From the NCBI RefSeq assembly GCF_030272615.1, contig NC_081406.1:169601861-169665860 (forward strand): a stretch of DNA of 64,000 bases. The letters run 5' to 3'. Of the stretch, positions 10,186-20,549 are shown piece after piece (within the stretch, counting starts at the first letter, position 1; each line of letters begins with the position of its first letter). A program made the translations under genes and the position numbers. The DNA comes from Cryptomeria japonica (lineage: Eukaryota; Streptophyta; Pinopsida; Cupressales; Cupressaceae). The notes beneath the pieces were generated by a model, which was not told where the DNA came from, searched no databases, and saw only the letters and a list, made by a program, of their open reading frames with translations.

Positions 10186-13100
10186 ATTGTTTGAAAGTTT
10201 TGAGGTTTTGGTGATTTATGAGGGATGGTGATGAAATGTTTTGATGAGAGATAAGTGTTTTGTGAAATGTTTAGAAGATGGATCTCTAAAACAGAAGGTT
10301 GGATGTTACCAAAGTTTCTTTGTGAATTTCTCTTGTTGTTTTCAATAATTTTGATATGAGAAGCTATAACAAGGTTTGAGATGTGTTACAAACCAAACTA
10401 CCTAGTAATGAGAGGATGCACTCATAAGCTAGTTTTAACCTTTGTCTAAAATACCTCTTAGGATGATTGATCCTAGATGTAGAGTCACTCTAAAAGTGAT
10501 GTGTTGTTTTGATTTAAGCAATATCTAAAAAGAACTTAGGACAAGACCTTGTTTGTATTTTGAGAGTTGAATGGATTGATGATGTATGAAGGTGAAAGTG
10601 GATAGAATATGGGCATCAATAAAAACTCTGTCACAAAGGGGAATTTTACTTCCTCTTCTCTCTCAGAGGTTGGTGGTTCTGCTCGAGCTATGTTATAGGT
10701 GATGCAGATGTTTGGAAAGAAAGCAATATTGACTTTACCTCCTTTGTTTTTGTGACAACTCAAGGCTCTATACTGAGTAAAAGCTCTATTTTTCAAAGGC
10801 TCTTTATTGAATTCGTTGGATTTGCCTTGAGATAAAAATTTGTCTATTGAGATAGAAACATTTCCTTTTGTTGATGACAACCTTTGAACTCAATGGTCTT
10901 TTCTTCAAGTTGGTATGTTGATGAAGATTCCTTTTTCTCAAGATCTGAGTGATGGTCATATAATTGGATATCTTGTTTCACTTTGTTTGATGTTTGTTTT
11001 TGTTGGTCAATGTTGATGTAAAATCGTGTTGGATGAATACTTGGTTTTAAAATTGGTTTTGATTTTCTTTGACAATAAAATAGAACAAGCACACAAGCAC
11101 AATAATCTTGCCTCAAAATTCACAAATAGGTGTGGGTCTAAATTAACCCAATCTTGAACTTTTGACCCCTTTTCAAATGTTTTTGTATGTTTTTCCAAAA
11201 GCCCGAAGTCAGCTCAGATTGTTACTCGTCTGACATTAATTGAAGACACTTTAAACACACTTTATCCCTAAGGTCAAATGGCCAATTGCGATAATTTCAG
11301 CCCACATCTTGATATTTCTTCAAGTTTGGTACTACATACCTTATGAATCCCGTCACATTAGGTAAGGATGTGATATACTAAGTCTTGCGTGAGAATAACA
11401 GATAGATGATCCCTATGATGGGGGAGTCACCACTTTTATCAAGATACAAGTAGCCTTTCAAAAAGCCCTATTTCTACTCAAGGAAGTATGTATGGTGAGT
11501 ATCTTGGGAGCAAAACCATCTATGCTCTTGCACTAAAATTTTCACAAGTATTCTCAATCAATAGAACGGGTGGGTTTCTATAATAAAAGGTGTCTAGTAA
11601 TGTTCGATGTTTTTGGACACAAGTTCATCCTGCAGTGACTCACTTAAGAGCCTTGTAACTTGTTGTGGGGCCCATATGTCCTTTCAGCAAGTTACACTAT
11701 AGGAACAACTATACCCAAGGCTACAACTTTTGCTCACACCTGATTTCTTTAGTGGCTTGAAGGATTTACCATGTGAGTTTTTTCCCAAAAGTGACGTGTC
11801 TCTTGGAAGACCTCTCTTAAAAAGATAAAAATGTCGAGTGTTACTAACACTTTTCTCTTGCACCTAGGACCATGAAAGCCAAGGGAGAGGATAGTGTGTG
11901 TTAGAAGTAGGACCACTACACAGATTTTTGCAGAAGTGTGCCAAACACTGAAAACACTTGTTCTTTTTAACTAGTTTATTGCAATGTGATTTAAATGCTA
12001 TTTGGAGATGTTGCTCCAAAAAACATGGTGTTCTTTTTAATTGCAAGACAAAATGTTGTCTAATCTAGGAAAGTAAAATCCTGGTCAACTAAATTTGAAG
12101 CACGTTTTTGCTTGAAGTAAAATCGAGTTTGTAACAAAAGGGACAAATTGTTTGTTCTTTTAAAACTTGCCCAAAAATTGAAGTGTTCATTGTGAATTTT
12201 AACCTTTGCGAGAAAAATGAAAGTTTGTCTTGTTTATTTTAAGCCCCAAAAATAAAAATTTGTTCCTAACTTGCAATAAAACAAAGTTATTTTTGTGTGA
12301 GTTTTGTGAATCTTTTTAACTTGCAAAATGAGGTTCTTTTTAAGCTCCAAACTGAAAATTTGATCAATTTTATAACCCAAAATGAAAAGTGAGGTTGATT
12401 TTTAATCCCAAAAGAGAAAGTGATTTCTTTTTAATCCAACTTTAAAATAAAGCTAGAAAACAAAAAGAAATTAAGCTTCTTAATTTAACTCTTCAAATCC
12501 TGCAAAAGAAGTTAGCAAAACCTACATAAAAAACCAAACAATTGGTGAAAAAGAAGTTTTTGGTGGGCTTCTACAAGCCTAAAATTTTTTATTTTTGGTT
12601 ACAATATTTTTTTTTACAACTTTCTGTTACAATAGCGTTACTCTGTGTAAACACAAAAGCACTATTTAACACAAATGCGCTAAATGACAAACAAGAGTGC
12701 TAAAAGAAAAACAATTGCGCTATAAAATGGACAAAAGCGCTAAAAGAATTTGTCAAACAAAATGAAAATTTTGTCAAACAGAGAGCACAAAAGCGCTAAA
12801 CTAGTGAAAAAAGTGCTATTTAAAGTGCAATAGCAGTAAAACAAAGACAAAATCTCTATTTGGCAGACAATGGAGCTAATTCACCAACAAAAATGCTAAA
12901 ACGCCAACTTTCGAAGGCGCTAAAGCGCGTTCAATAGTGCTAAATCTTGTCCTGTATGTCAATTTCAACAAATTTAGTCCTTATCTAACTTGTGATTGAA
13001 TTGAGTGGATTCCTCCCCTCTTTTGAATATAACAACATTCTCCTCCCAAAGAAAAACTTGATTTGGTGATTTCTCCTTGTATGTTGCAAATTGCCAAATC

Positions 13101-13332
13101 AAATTTTCCCTTTTACAAATTTATATATCAAAATTCTCTTTCACATCCCATTAGGTTGTCTTGGTTAGGACTAGCCAACCATTATCACAAGGTTAAAGTC
13201 CATTTAAGAGATTCAATACAAGTAATTCATAGCATGAGTCCAACTTAATTATGATCATTCAATAATGCAAGGCTATATCCCTTAATCAAAAGTTAAGTGG
13301 GCTTTGTAGGTCTCTAGTGTTTAAACCCGGTT
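10186..13332 (-). other. Long non-coding leader of element K
   Basis: The 3.1 kb between the primer site and the gag start has no conserved coding signal; short ORFs here have biased, low-complexity composition. At 12040-12480 there are loose repeats of about 40 bp built around TTCTTTTTAA, AAAATGAA and CCCAAAA. At 12633-12946 there is a dense motif cluster annotated separately. Such a leader is unusually long, so an undetected insertion inside it is possible. Confidence 0.45.
12633..12946. repeat. Irregular array of GCGCTAAA-like motifs
   Basis: About a dozen copies of AGCGCTAAA or near variants (TGCGCTAAA, AGTGCTAAA, AGTGCTATT, GGCGCTAAA) occur within 314 bp, separated by roughly 14-55 bp of A-rich spacers. 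The clearest copies are near 12676, 12697, 12737, 12792, 12894, 12916 and 12937. Many deviants differ by GC-to-GT or GT-to-AT type changes. The core AGCGCT is itself a palindrome. Function is unknown; it lies in K's leader. Confidence 0.7.
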
Positions 13333-13344
13333 GCTCTGATACCT
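13333..13344 (-). other. Primer-binding site (initiator-Met type) of element K
   Basis: The minus strand reads AGGTATCAGAGC, matching 11 of 12 bases of the plant initiator methionine tRNA site TGGTATCAGAGC. The bases to its right read TTACA on the minus strand, a normal LTR end. It is the only good primer site between K's gag and 18 kb. Confidence 0.65.
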
Positions 13345-13345
13345 A

Positions 13346-15384
13346 TGTAACAATTTCCCTTTGGTTGTTACTAATTTTTTTTTCAATTACCAACTTAATT
13401 GACCAAGCTTCTGGTTCCAGCTTAGGAGTGTGGACTTCATAATATCTTTGATCACCATAGTAGTGACAACCCTATGCCACCACTTATACTTGCACCCAAA
13501 GGTGGTAAGCTCTTGAGTTTAGGAACCCCATTAGACCTAGACCTAAGCTTCGAGGGCTCATTCCCAACGACCCTGCCTACGTATCTCTTGATGTTTAGAG
13601 GGAGTTCATTTTCTCCTCTCATATGATGAGATCTTTAATCTCTCTTTAAACCAAGAGTATTTATTAAAAATTAGCCCAATAATATTAAAGAAATATCTAA
13701 TTGCATTCAAATAGTGTACATACATACACAATTACATTAGGGCTCATACCCTTCCAAAATTTCCAAATCCATACAGAGTGTTTCGAGCATAGTTCCCATT
13801 AACACATAGGACTAGCTCATACACTTCACACACATGATGACTAGCTTTGGCTTATGTCACATATCAAAAGTGACTAGCTCTAGCATATGCCCCATATTCA
13901 TAGGGACTAGCTTCAAAATACATCTCATAGATAGTGACTAGATTTAATAGGCATCACATACCTAGTGGCTAGCATTTACACAGTGAGGAACCAATATATC
14001 CATAATGGCTAGAAACCACTTGCTCATAGTGCATCCCAGATAAAATAAATATCGATGCACTGCACACTACACCATGGGACACATTCTTTTGACCAATCTT
14101 TTTCACCAATGAGCAAGTGGGAAAAAGGTTTGATATATCCCATGCTACACTGAGTGTCTATCCTCATCCTAACAAAGTCAAGTAAACCATTTCCACATCA
14201 AAATATCCCCAAAATTATACAAGAGATTGATCCAATTATTACCTACCCATCCTTCATTAGAATTTCTCTTTCCTGTAGTACTCCATTGGATGACTAAGCA
14301 ACAAGGACATTCATCGCCGACATGCAATTGACTTTTAGGCCTACATGCTATTGGTGGAATTTACCAAATACCTTAGATAAATGCGAGGTATCCCTCACCT
14401 ACATGCAACTAGTGGTAACAATCCTCTAACTAGGTGGTACAATTGACAATCTATTGACATAGAACACTCCTTGACTACTATCAATCTCAAGAAGATATGC
14501 TTATCTTATGTGGGCCATAGGATTTAATATGTTTCAGTGACCACATCAGATAGAGATGACTCTAGTCTATGTGCTAGAGGAATACAATCCTCTACCTATA
14601 CTCTCGTAGGGTCCTAACTCTATCCATTTCCATAAAATTCAGCACATGTACATGTCTTAGCACTATAACTAGAAGAGAGGTTCCTAATTTAGAATGTATA
14701 TTATAACCAAGACAGTTCTAGGAGTATTTATATAAAGGCTTATAGGTCTAGGATTAAATTTCACCTAGATCCAACTTAAGATGGCCTCTACTCAATAGAT
14801 AAATAAACTGACTATAAGGTGGTCTACCCTTCCACTTTATCAATTTATCATTCAAAAAATTAATATATATTAAATATGAGTTATAAGGCTTTTTGGACTC
14901 TTTCATAATCTTCTAATGCCTTTTCGGCCTCATTTAAAGCCTACTAAATAGAAAGGGTTAAAAAGTTAGGAACAACCTTGAACCTAGAGTTATCTCGCCC
15001 TTAACCCTACCCCTACAAACTTGAGGTCACAAGGGAATCCTTCACACAAGGATTGCCTACATTCCTACTCCCAAACAGGTCAAAGTCACATGTAGTTCTC
15101 CTAACATAGTCTCTCTCAAGGACCTACACACCAATTTCCTCATAATCAAGATTTCACCAGTCAATAACATAACAACAATGAAAAATCACAACTCAGTCCC
15201 TACTTTACCAACCCATACTATAACACTTCCTTTTAAGGATATTGAGGTTATGACTCAAGTCCTTTCATTTTCGTTAACCAAATTGAACACCCAAGGGTTC
15301 ATTTTATCAACCTAAGGCTATAATCATAACTCAACCTATAATTACCTTAGTTTACACAAACCCATAAGAAGACACTACCATTCA
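13346..15384. other. AT-rich, gene-free DNA, possibly the 5' LTR of K
   Basis: The segment begins TGTAACAATTTCCC right behind the K primer site, so on the minus strand it ends like an LTR. It contains a conserved-looking GCCTACGTATCTC stretch near 13575 and a tandem repeat at 13810-14015, but no ORF of note. It does not resemble the 819 bp of LTR at the left edge, so its identity is open. It continues across solo LTRs J and I. Confidence 0.4.
13810..14015. repeat. Degenerate 32-bp tandem repeat (GACTAGC core)
   Basis: GACTAG or GGCTAG cores start at about 13810, 13839, 13872, 13905, 13936, 13967 and 14007, giving spacings of 29-40 bp. The intervening sequence is loosely conserved (CATATGCC, CACATA, CATAG). 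Confidence 0.65.
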
Positions 15385-15389
15385 ATATT

Positions 15390-16119
15390 TGTTGGGAAAA
15401 TAGGTGTTGTACACCTTGCATGATAATGTTGTAATTGTAATATTTATTTATTATGTGGTTTCCCATGGACATGTAATGTAATATTTATTTATTTGATGTT
15501 GCAATGGACATGTAACATGTAGATATTCTTTGGGAATATTCTCGGGACCACTTGATGAGTTGTATTGTAACATTGGTATTCTTGTAATGTATTTATTTTT
15601 AATATTGGGGAAAAACATTTAAAAAAAGAAACTTAGTACCCAATATTAAATGTGGGGTCAAAGGGGTAGGTAAGCACATGGTTTTACTTTACCACTAGTT
15701 ATTTTTGTGTGAGCTTTTGTCTATATAAGCAAACACATGTTTACTAGTTAAGGTTGACTAGTGGTTCTAGGTTGTCATTGTATTGAGTCCTTTGGAGGAT
15801 TGCATTTGTGAAGCATGGCATGGGATGTGTGGATTCATTCTTGGACACTTGGGAATGCATTGGAGGGCTTGATGATTCAGAGGTATTCATTGTAACTCTA
15901 TGTTTCTTTATGGCTGATTAATGCAATTGAGTATGGATGCTTTTGGAGGGTGTCTTTTTCCCTGACGAGGGTTTTCCCTGGATATATCTTGTGTTATCTT
16001 GTGGCTAATCTATTTGATATTTGCATTATGGTGATTTTGTAAGCTTGCATGCTTTTCTCTCATGGGTTATCTAGGAAATAGATTATTTGTATGTGGGTTT
16101 AAAGCATTATTTCCTAACA
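15390..16119 (+). mobile_element. Solo LTR J (Ty1/copia-like)
   Basis: The 730-bp segment starts TGTTGGGAAAATAGG and ends TTTCCTAACA, an inverted-end pair typical of copia LTRs. It is flanked by identical 5-bp duplications ATATT at 15385-15389 and 16120-16124. A TATATAAG box lies at 15722-15729. A stretch of about 40 bp is duplicated in its first 130 bp (AATATTTATTTATT, then TGGACATGTAA). With no internal region, it is what remains after recombination between two LTRs. Its first 11 bases match the LTR start of element A. Confidence 0.92.
15722..15729 (+). promoter_or_regulatory. TATA box of solo LTR J
   Basis: TATATAAG sits about 330 bp into the LTR and is followed by A-rich sequence, as expected for the core promoter at the U3/R boundary. 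The same octamer occurs in LTRs I and E. Confidence 0.55.
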
Positions 16120-16124
16120 ATATT

Positions 16125-16328
16125 CACCCAATAGATTTAATATGGATATTCCTCTAACCTAGGGGTCAATAGATATCTTGCAATCATATAAAAACCTTTA
16201 GCTCAGTACCCAAATACCCTTCTTAAATTATTTAACATATATTTTTGTTGCATTTGCAAGGAGTATAAAATGACATAAAGGAACTCAATTAACCCATTGC
16301 CACTACAATATAATTTCCAAAATGGTTT
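16125..16328. other. Gene-free spacer between solo LTRs J and I
   Basis: AT-rich DNA continuous with the sequence left of J once J is removed. I see no ORF or element of its own. Confidence 0.5.
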
Positions 16329-16333
16329 GTAAT

Positions 16334-17152
16334 TGTAGACACCTAAAATTGTCCTGTCTAATTAAATAAATATTTTTATTTAATTAATTATTTTATCCTA
16401 AGTCTTCTATTAATTAAATAAATCTTTATTTGTTTTATTAATTCATTTATCCTCTTCTACGCCTTTCCTCATTTAAATAAATAGATTTATTTATTTAAAT
16501 TGTCCTTTTCCTAAATTAAATAAATATTTTATTTATTTAATTGATCCTACTTCCTCTATTAATTAAATAAATCTTTAGTTATTTAATTAATTCATTACCC
16601 CTTTCTACCCATGACACATGTCACTCATCTCTTAATTATTCTCTTACCTACCCCATGTATCATTTAATTATTTCCTCTACCTACCCTTTAATCCTAGCTG
16701 ACCATTTATCTTTACAACTCTTAATTTTATCCTTCATTTTTTACAGTGTTCTCTATATAAGAGGATGCTCTCTTCCTTTTCAACCCTAATCATCTAATCA
16801 ATGTGTCTAATCAATCCAACTACCCTAATCAATATGTATAAATACTCATATATGTAATCAATCCTTCTTGCAATCAAGATATGAACCACAATCTATTCTT
16901 TGTTGAGCTCTTGCGCATATACAAAAAATCTGAGAGCAAATTTATCAAACAAGATCAATGGAGATAGGAGACAATAGAGGTTGAAACCCTACTTGACATG
17001 TGAATGGTAATATTGATTTATTTTATTGATTTGCATGATCTTAGGTATCTCTATTGGTATTGGTGAATGCTTCATTATAAGACTTAGATTATTTGTGGTT
17101 GGATCTTTGAGGTCTTACTATAGTTTATCATCATCACTTTTCACTATATGCA
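16334..17152 (+). mobile_element. Solo LTR I (TGTAGACAC family)
   Basis: The 819-bp segment starts TGTAGACACCTAAAATTGTC and ends CACTATATGCA. It is flanked by perfect 5-bp duplications GTAAT at 16329-16333 and 17153-17157. The first 280 bp are runs of ATTAAATAAAT separated by pyrimidine-rich blocks. A TATATAAG box lies at 16754-16761. The start resembles the K 3' LTR and solo LTR H, so the three form a related LTR group. No internal region is present. Confidence 0.92.
16754..16761 (+). promoter_or_regulatory. TATA box of solo LTR I
   Basis: TATATAAG preceded by TTCTC and followed by GAGGATGC, 420 bp into the LTR: a core promoter by position and sequence. Confidence 0.6.
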
Positions 17153-17157
17153 GTAAT

Positions 17158-18063
17158 TATAAGCATCTTGATAATTTCCCCATATAACACTATGTCTAAG
17201 ATTTCCAATATCACAAGTATCTAAAATATCATATATCTTACAATGTAGGTTTATCCTTGTTTTATCCATGATTCCTACATACACATACCATCATCCCACA
17301 ATCATAGTACAATTTCTTAGTTCCCACACTAGTTATCTTGTCAAGGTTATGGTACAAGTAAGAGGTCAATAAACATCATGTAATCATAATATCATAATGA
17401 TGAAAAAATAATGTAAAGATCTAAATAAGGCCCCTAGTCGGGTCCTGCTTCTATGTAGTTTGATAATATCATGTATCATAATAATGTATGACACTACCCT
17501 GACAAAATAACATAAAATCTTTTTGAACGTTGAAAGACACCTATCAATGGTTAAAAACTTGCATTAGGCATGATCAATATTTGATTGCTATAGTCTTGAT
17601 CAACAATTGACAATATTATACACATCATGTCTTCATATAAAAGTTTACATTTCATAATATTAGAGATAATGATATTCTTAATATCTTGGTTTCAATTTCC
17701 TATTAGGTAACTCACTATTCTTATAATAGCCTGATTCTTAGATTAGATCATTTTCTTCTTAACACCTAATTAAATGATTATTGTAATTATGAATACCAAC
17801 ATGGAGGATATCCACCATAAGGTTTTCTTGATATAATTACCAATGTTGAGAACTTGTGTCTAAGATCATCAACTAATCCTATACTTGGATTTATTAAACA
17901 AAACTCACAACCTATACCATTTTATAGTCTTTAAAACTATTGTCTTCAAGATAAGTATGCCATGTATACTATAGTGGATTATCTAACTATATAGAAGCAT
18001 ACATCAATAATGTTATACTTTCTATAGGTAAACATTGCCAACGTCATGCTCCCATTAGGTCAA
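17158..18063. other. Gene-free AT-rich DNA left of element A
   Basis: Nothing codes here. A segment near 17360-17400 (TCAATAAACATCATGTAATCAT) resembles one near 16168-16195 (TCAATAGATATCTTGCAATC), so this DNA contains old dispersed repeats. Confidence 0.4.
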
Positions 18064-18068
18064 AAAAT

Positions 18069-18963
18069 TGTTGGGAAAATGGTGTCTCAACCTTGCATTT
18101 ACATGATGTTACTATTTATAGTAAGTTTTTATTTGAGCAAAAACTGGTGCAAAATTCTCTCCAAAGCTTTTGGCTAGCTAGATAAGCATACTGGTAAAGT
18201 TCTGTCACAAGATCACAACTAGTTTTGAAGATATTAAAGTTTTCATTTTTGAGGGGTGCAATGAAAGGTTTAAACTTAATTTTGAGGACTTTAGACCCTT
18301 CTAAATTCCCTGAAAAGTGGTCATAAACAGTTTATCTATTTACAAGATGATAGAGAACTTCACGAGCTTTCCAATGCTTCAAATGGTTCGTCAATTAGAC
18401 ACACGGTTCTCAAGTTATGGCCTCCGAAAGTTTGGACTCCTAAAATAGGAAATATAAAATGCATCAGACACATAATGAGTTGTAAAAGGGAGGGACACAT
18501 GTTGATTTGTGTTTTGACATGTCATAGGGCATCTAGATTTGAGATAAGGTTGACTATACTTTATTGGGTGGTTTTAGCCCATGGTTTTGTAATACCCTTT
18601 GATAGTTTCTTGTATTGTATCTCCTATATATGAGGTGTGTGAGATAGAGCTTGTGTGTAAGAGTCTTATGGCTATTGAGTTACATTTGAATCTTTGATTA
18701 GTGGTACTCCTGTGAAGAGATTTCTTTTCAAGTATAATGTAATTTGTTATTGATTGTTGAATATTATATTGAGCTTCTTTTGGAGTGTGGGATTTTTCTC
18801 TCAAAAGGGTTTTCCCCACATAAATCATTGTGTTATGGTATGCATGTTATTATGTCTATTTTTGTTAAGTTTATGTAACTGTTGTAATGATCTGAATTTT
18901 TTATGGATTACCCTCCTCTCAACGTTAGTGTAGGAAGTTGTTTTGCTACTTAACTTACTTACA
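18069..18963 (+). repeat. 5' LTR of element A
   Basis: 895 bp from TGTTGGGAAAA to CTTACTTACA, aligned almost end to end with the 3' LTR at 53158-54045. A TATATATGAG box lies near 18626-18635. Followed after two bases by the primer site. Confidence 0.93.
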
Positions 18964-18965
18964 AG

Positions 18966-18977
18966 TGGTATCAGAGC
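18966..18977 (+). other. Primer-binding site of element A
   Basis: TGGTATCAGAGC, an exact match to the plant initiator methionine tRNA 3' end complement, two bases after the 5' LTR. Confidence 0.9.
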
Positions 18978-19083
18978 TTGATCACATTTGGTTTCAGTTG
19001 TAGGTTGTTGGGGTTTTTGAACTAATCCAGATTTGAGTGGGAGCTTGTGTAGAAGACACTTTTGATCTTGCACTAAATTTCAT

Positions 19084-19900
19084 ATGGAAAGTTTGTCAAG
19101 GATAATAGAGGTGGAGAAACTTAATGGAAGTAATTTTGAGATGTGGAAGTTGAAGATGGAAGAACTGCTAATAGATCGAGATCTGTGTGATGCTCTTGAC
19201 GCAAATGTCCAAAGACCCTCAGATCCTACTGCAGCTACTCAATATGATGTTATGGACCATAAAGCCAAGGGTCTAATAAGACTGTGCTTGGAAGACTTTG
19301 TTCTGATCAATATCCACAAAGAGAATATTGCAAAGAAGTTATGGACTAAGCTTGGTGAGATGTATCAAGCCAGATCTTTAGTAAATCAGATTTTCTTGAG
19401 GAAGAAATTATATTCCTTGAAGATGGAAGAGGGTGGATGGATTGCAAACTACCTGGAAGCATTTAATATGTTGGTGGCTCAATTGGTATATGTTGGTGCT
19501 AAGATGGATGAAGAGGATAATGTCAAATCTTGCTTTGTTCTTTTCCTGATTCATGGGATTCTCTTGTTATGGCTATCAATAGTACTTTTGTTGTTATGAA
19601 GTCTGAAGATGTGGTGGGTGCCCTACTTGGTGAAGAGATGTTGAGGAAGGTATCCATCAGTTCGAAGGAAGCCCTAATTATTCATGGAAAACCTAAGGAA
19701 AAAGGCAAGAAAAATGAGAAGTGCAATAAGTCCAAATCCAGAGAGAGATCAAAATCTCCTAAAAATTCCAAAGTCATTTGTTGGAATTGTGGTAAACCAT
19801 GACACATTCGTAAGGATTGCAAAGAAGAAAAGAAGAAGAAAAAGAAGAAGTACGATTCTGGTTTTGAGTTTGAGAAGGAAGATGGTGATGCATTGATAAC
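19084..19900 (+). pseudogene. Gag of element A (frameshifted)
   Basis: Starts with an ATG at 19084 about 105 bp after the primer site. The copia gag signature is clear: VEKLNGSNFEMWKLKMEELL near the N-terminus and LSIVLLLL-type noise only after the frame is lost around 19560. The proper frame resumes at 19530 (FPDSWDSLVMAI, GALLGEEMLRK). A basic segment KSKSRERSKSP leads into the zinc knuckle CWNCGKP at 19775-19799; a TGA at 19800 replaces the conserved Gly, and HIRKDC follows. A Lys-rich tail ends the domain. Gag forms the particle and binds RNA. At least one frameshift and one stop inactivate it. Confidence 0.88.
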
Positions 19901-19903
19901 GGT

Positions 19904-20549
19904 TTGGCTACTCATGCAGGTAATGATGCATGGTTAATTAACTCAAGTGCATCTTTTCGTATGACTTCCAATAGAGAGTGGTTTTCTGAATATGAAGAAT
20001 TTAATGAAGGTAAGGTGTACTTGGGTGATGATTCACATTTAGATATTGTTGGTCGTGGTAAAGTTAGAATTAGGTTTCTTTATTGTGGGATAAAGATGAT
20101 TGGTAATGTGTTGCATATCCCTAGATTGAAACAAAATTTATTAACTGTGAGCAAACTAATAGATGCGAATGTCCAGGCAGTCTTTTCTGATGTAAGATGA
20201 TTAAGGGTTCTATGGTGGTTGCTAGAGGTGTTAGGTTTGGAATTTTGTATAAGGTAGAGGCATACACTATTGAGTGTAATAGCATTTTTGTAAAAAATAA
20301 ATCTGTGGATACTTCGTTGGAAGATTTGAGGGTTTCACCTTCAACAGATGGACATGGCTTTAAGGTACCTAAGGGTGCTCTTTCTTTTGAAGTAAATTTA
20401 CCTACAAAGAAGACTATGTTATGGCACTAGAGACTTGGCCACATTGGAGAAACGGGTCTAAGGACCTTGAAAAATAAAAACCTTGTTGAAGGTTTGAATG
20501 ATTGTAATCTTGACTTTGATTTTTGTGAGCATTATATTTATGGAAAAAT
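19904..20549 (+). pseudogene. Protease and gag-pre-integrase region of element A (broken)
   Basis: AWLINSSASFRMTSN near 19928-19970 is the copia protease active-site region, normally with a DSG triad; here it reads NSS, so both the catalytic Asp and the Gly are lost. RLKQNLLTVSKL follows. After a frame change the gag-pre-integrase motif appears near 20420-20450 (MLWH, then a TAG in place of a likely CAG, then RLGHIGETGLRTL) and ends at the Cys-containing CEHYIYGK at 20526-20549. The sequence then breaks into the LTR of element B. About 25 codons of integrase, including the segment with the first catalytic Asp, are missing at this junction. Confidence 0.82.

Larger units (their letters stand above)
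1..13344 (-). mobile_element. Element K: decayed Tat-type Ty3/gypsy retrotransposon
   Basis: Reading the minus strand from right to left, I see a primer site, a 3.1-kb leader, gag, protease, reverse transcriptase, RNase H, a second RNase H, integrase, a 2.2-kb spacer, a polypurine tract and the start of a 3' LTR cut by the window edge. The order PR-RT-RH-aRH-INT and the second RNase H are hallmarks of the Tat/Ogre branch of Ty3/gypsy. All coding parts carry stops or frameshifts and the RT catalytic motif is changed, so it cannot act alone. The 819 bp of 3' LTR show no obvious match to the sequence right of the primer site, so the LTR pair is not confirmed and the right boundary is tentative. 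Confidence 0.75.

Noticed and set aside
18966-18977. Possible tRNA genes at GGTATCAGAGC or GGTTCAA sites
   Set aside because: The first are primer sites next to LTRs. The GGTTCAA motifs have no paired tRNA arms around them.
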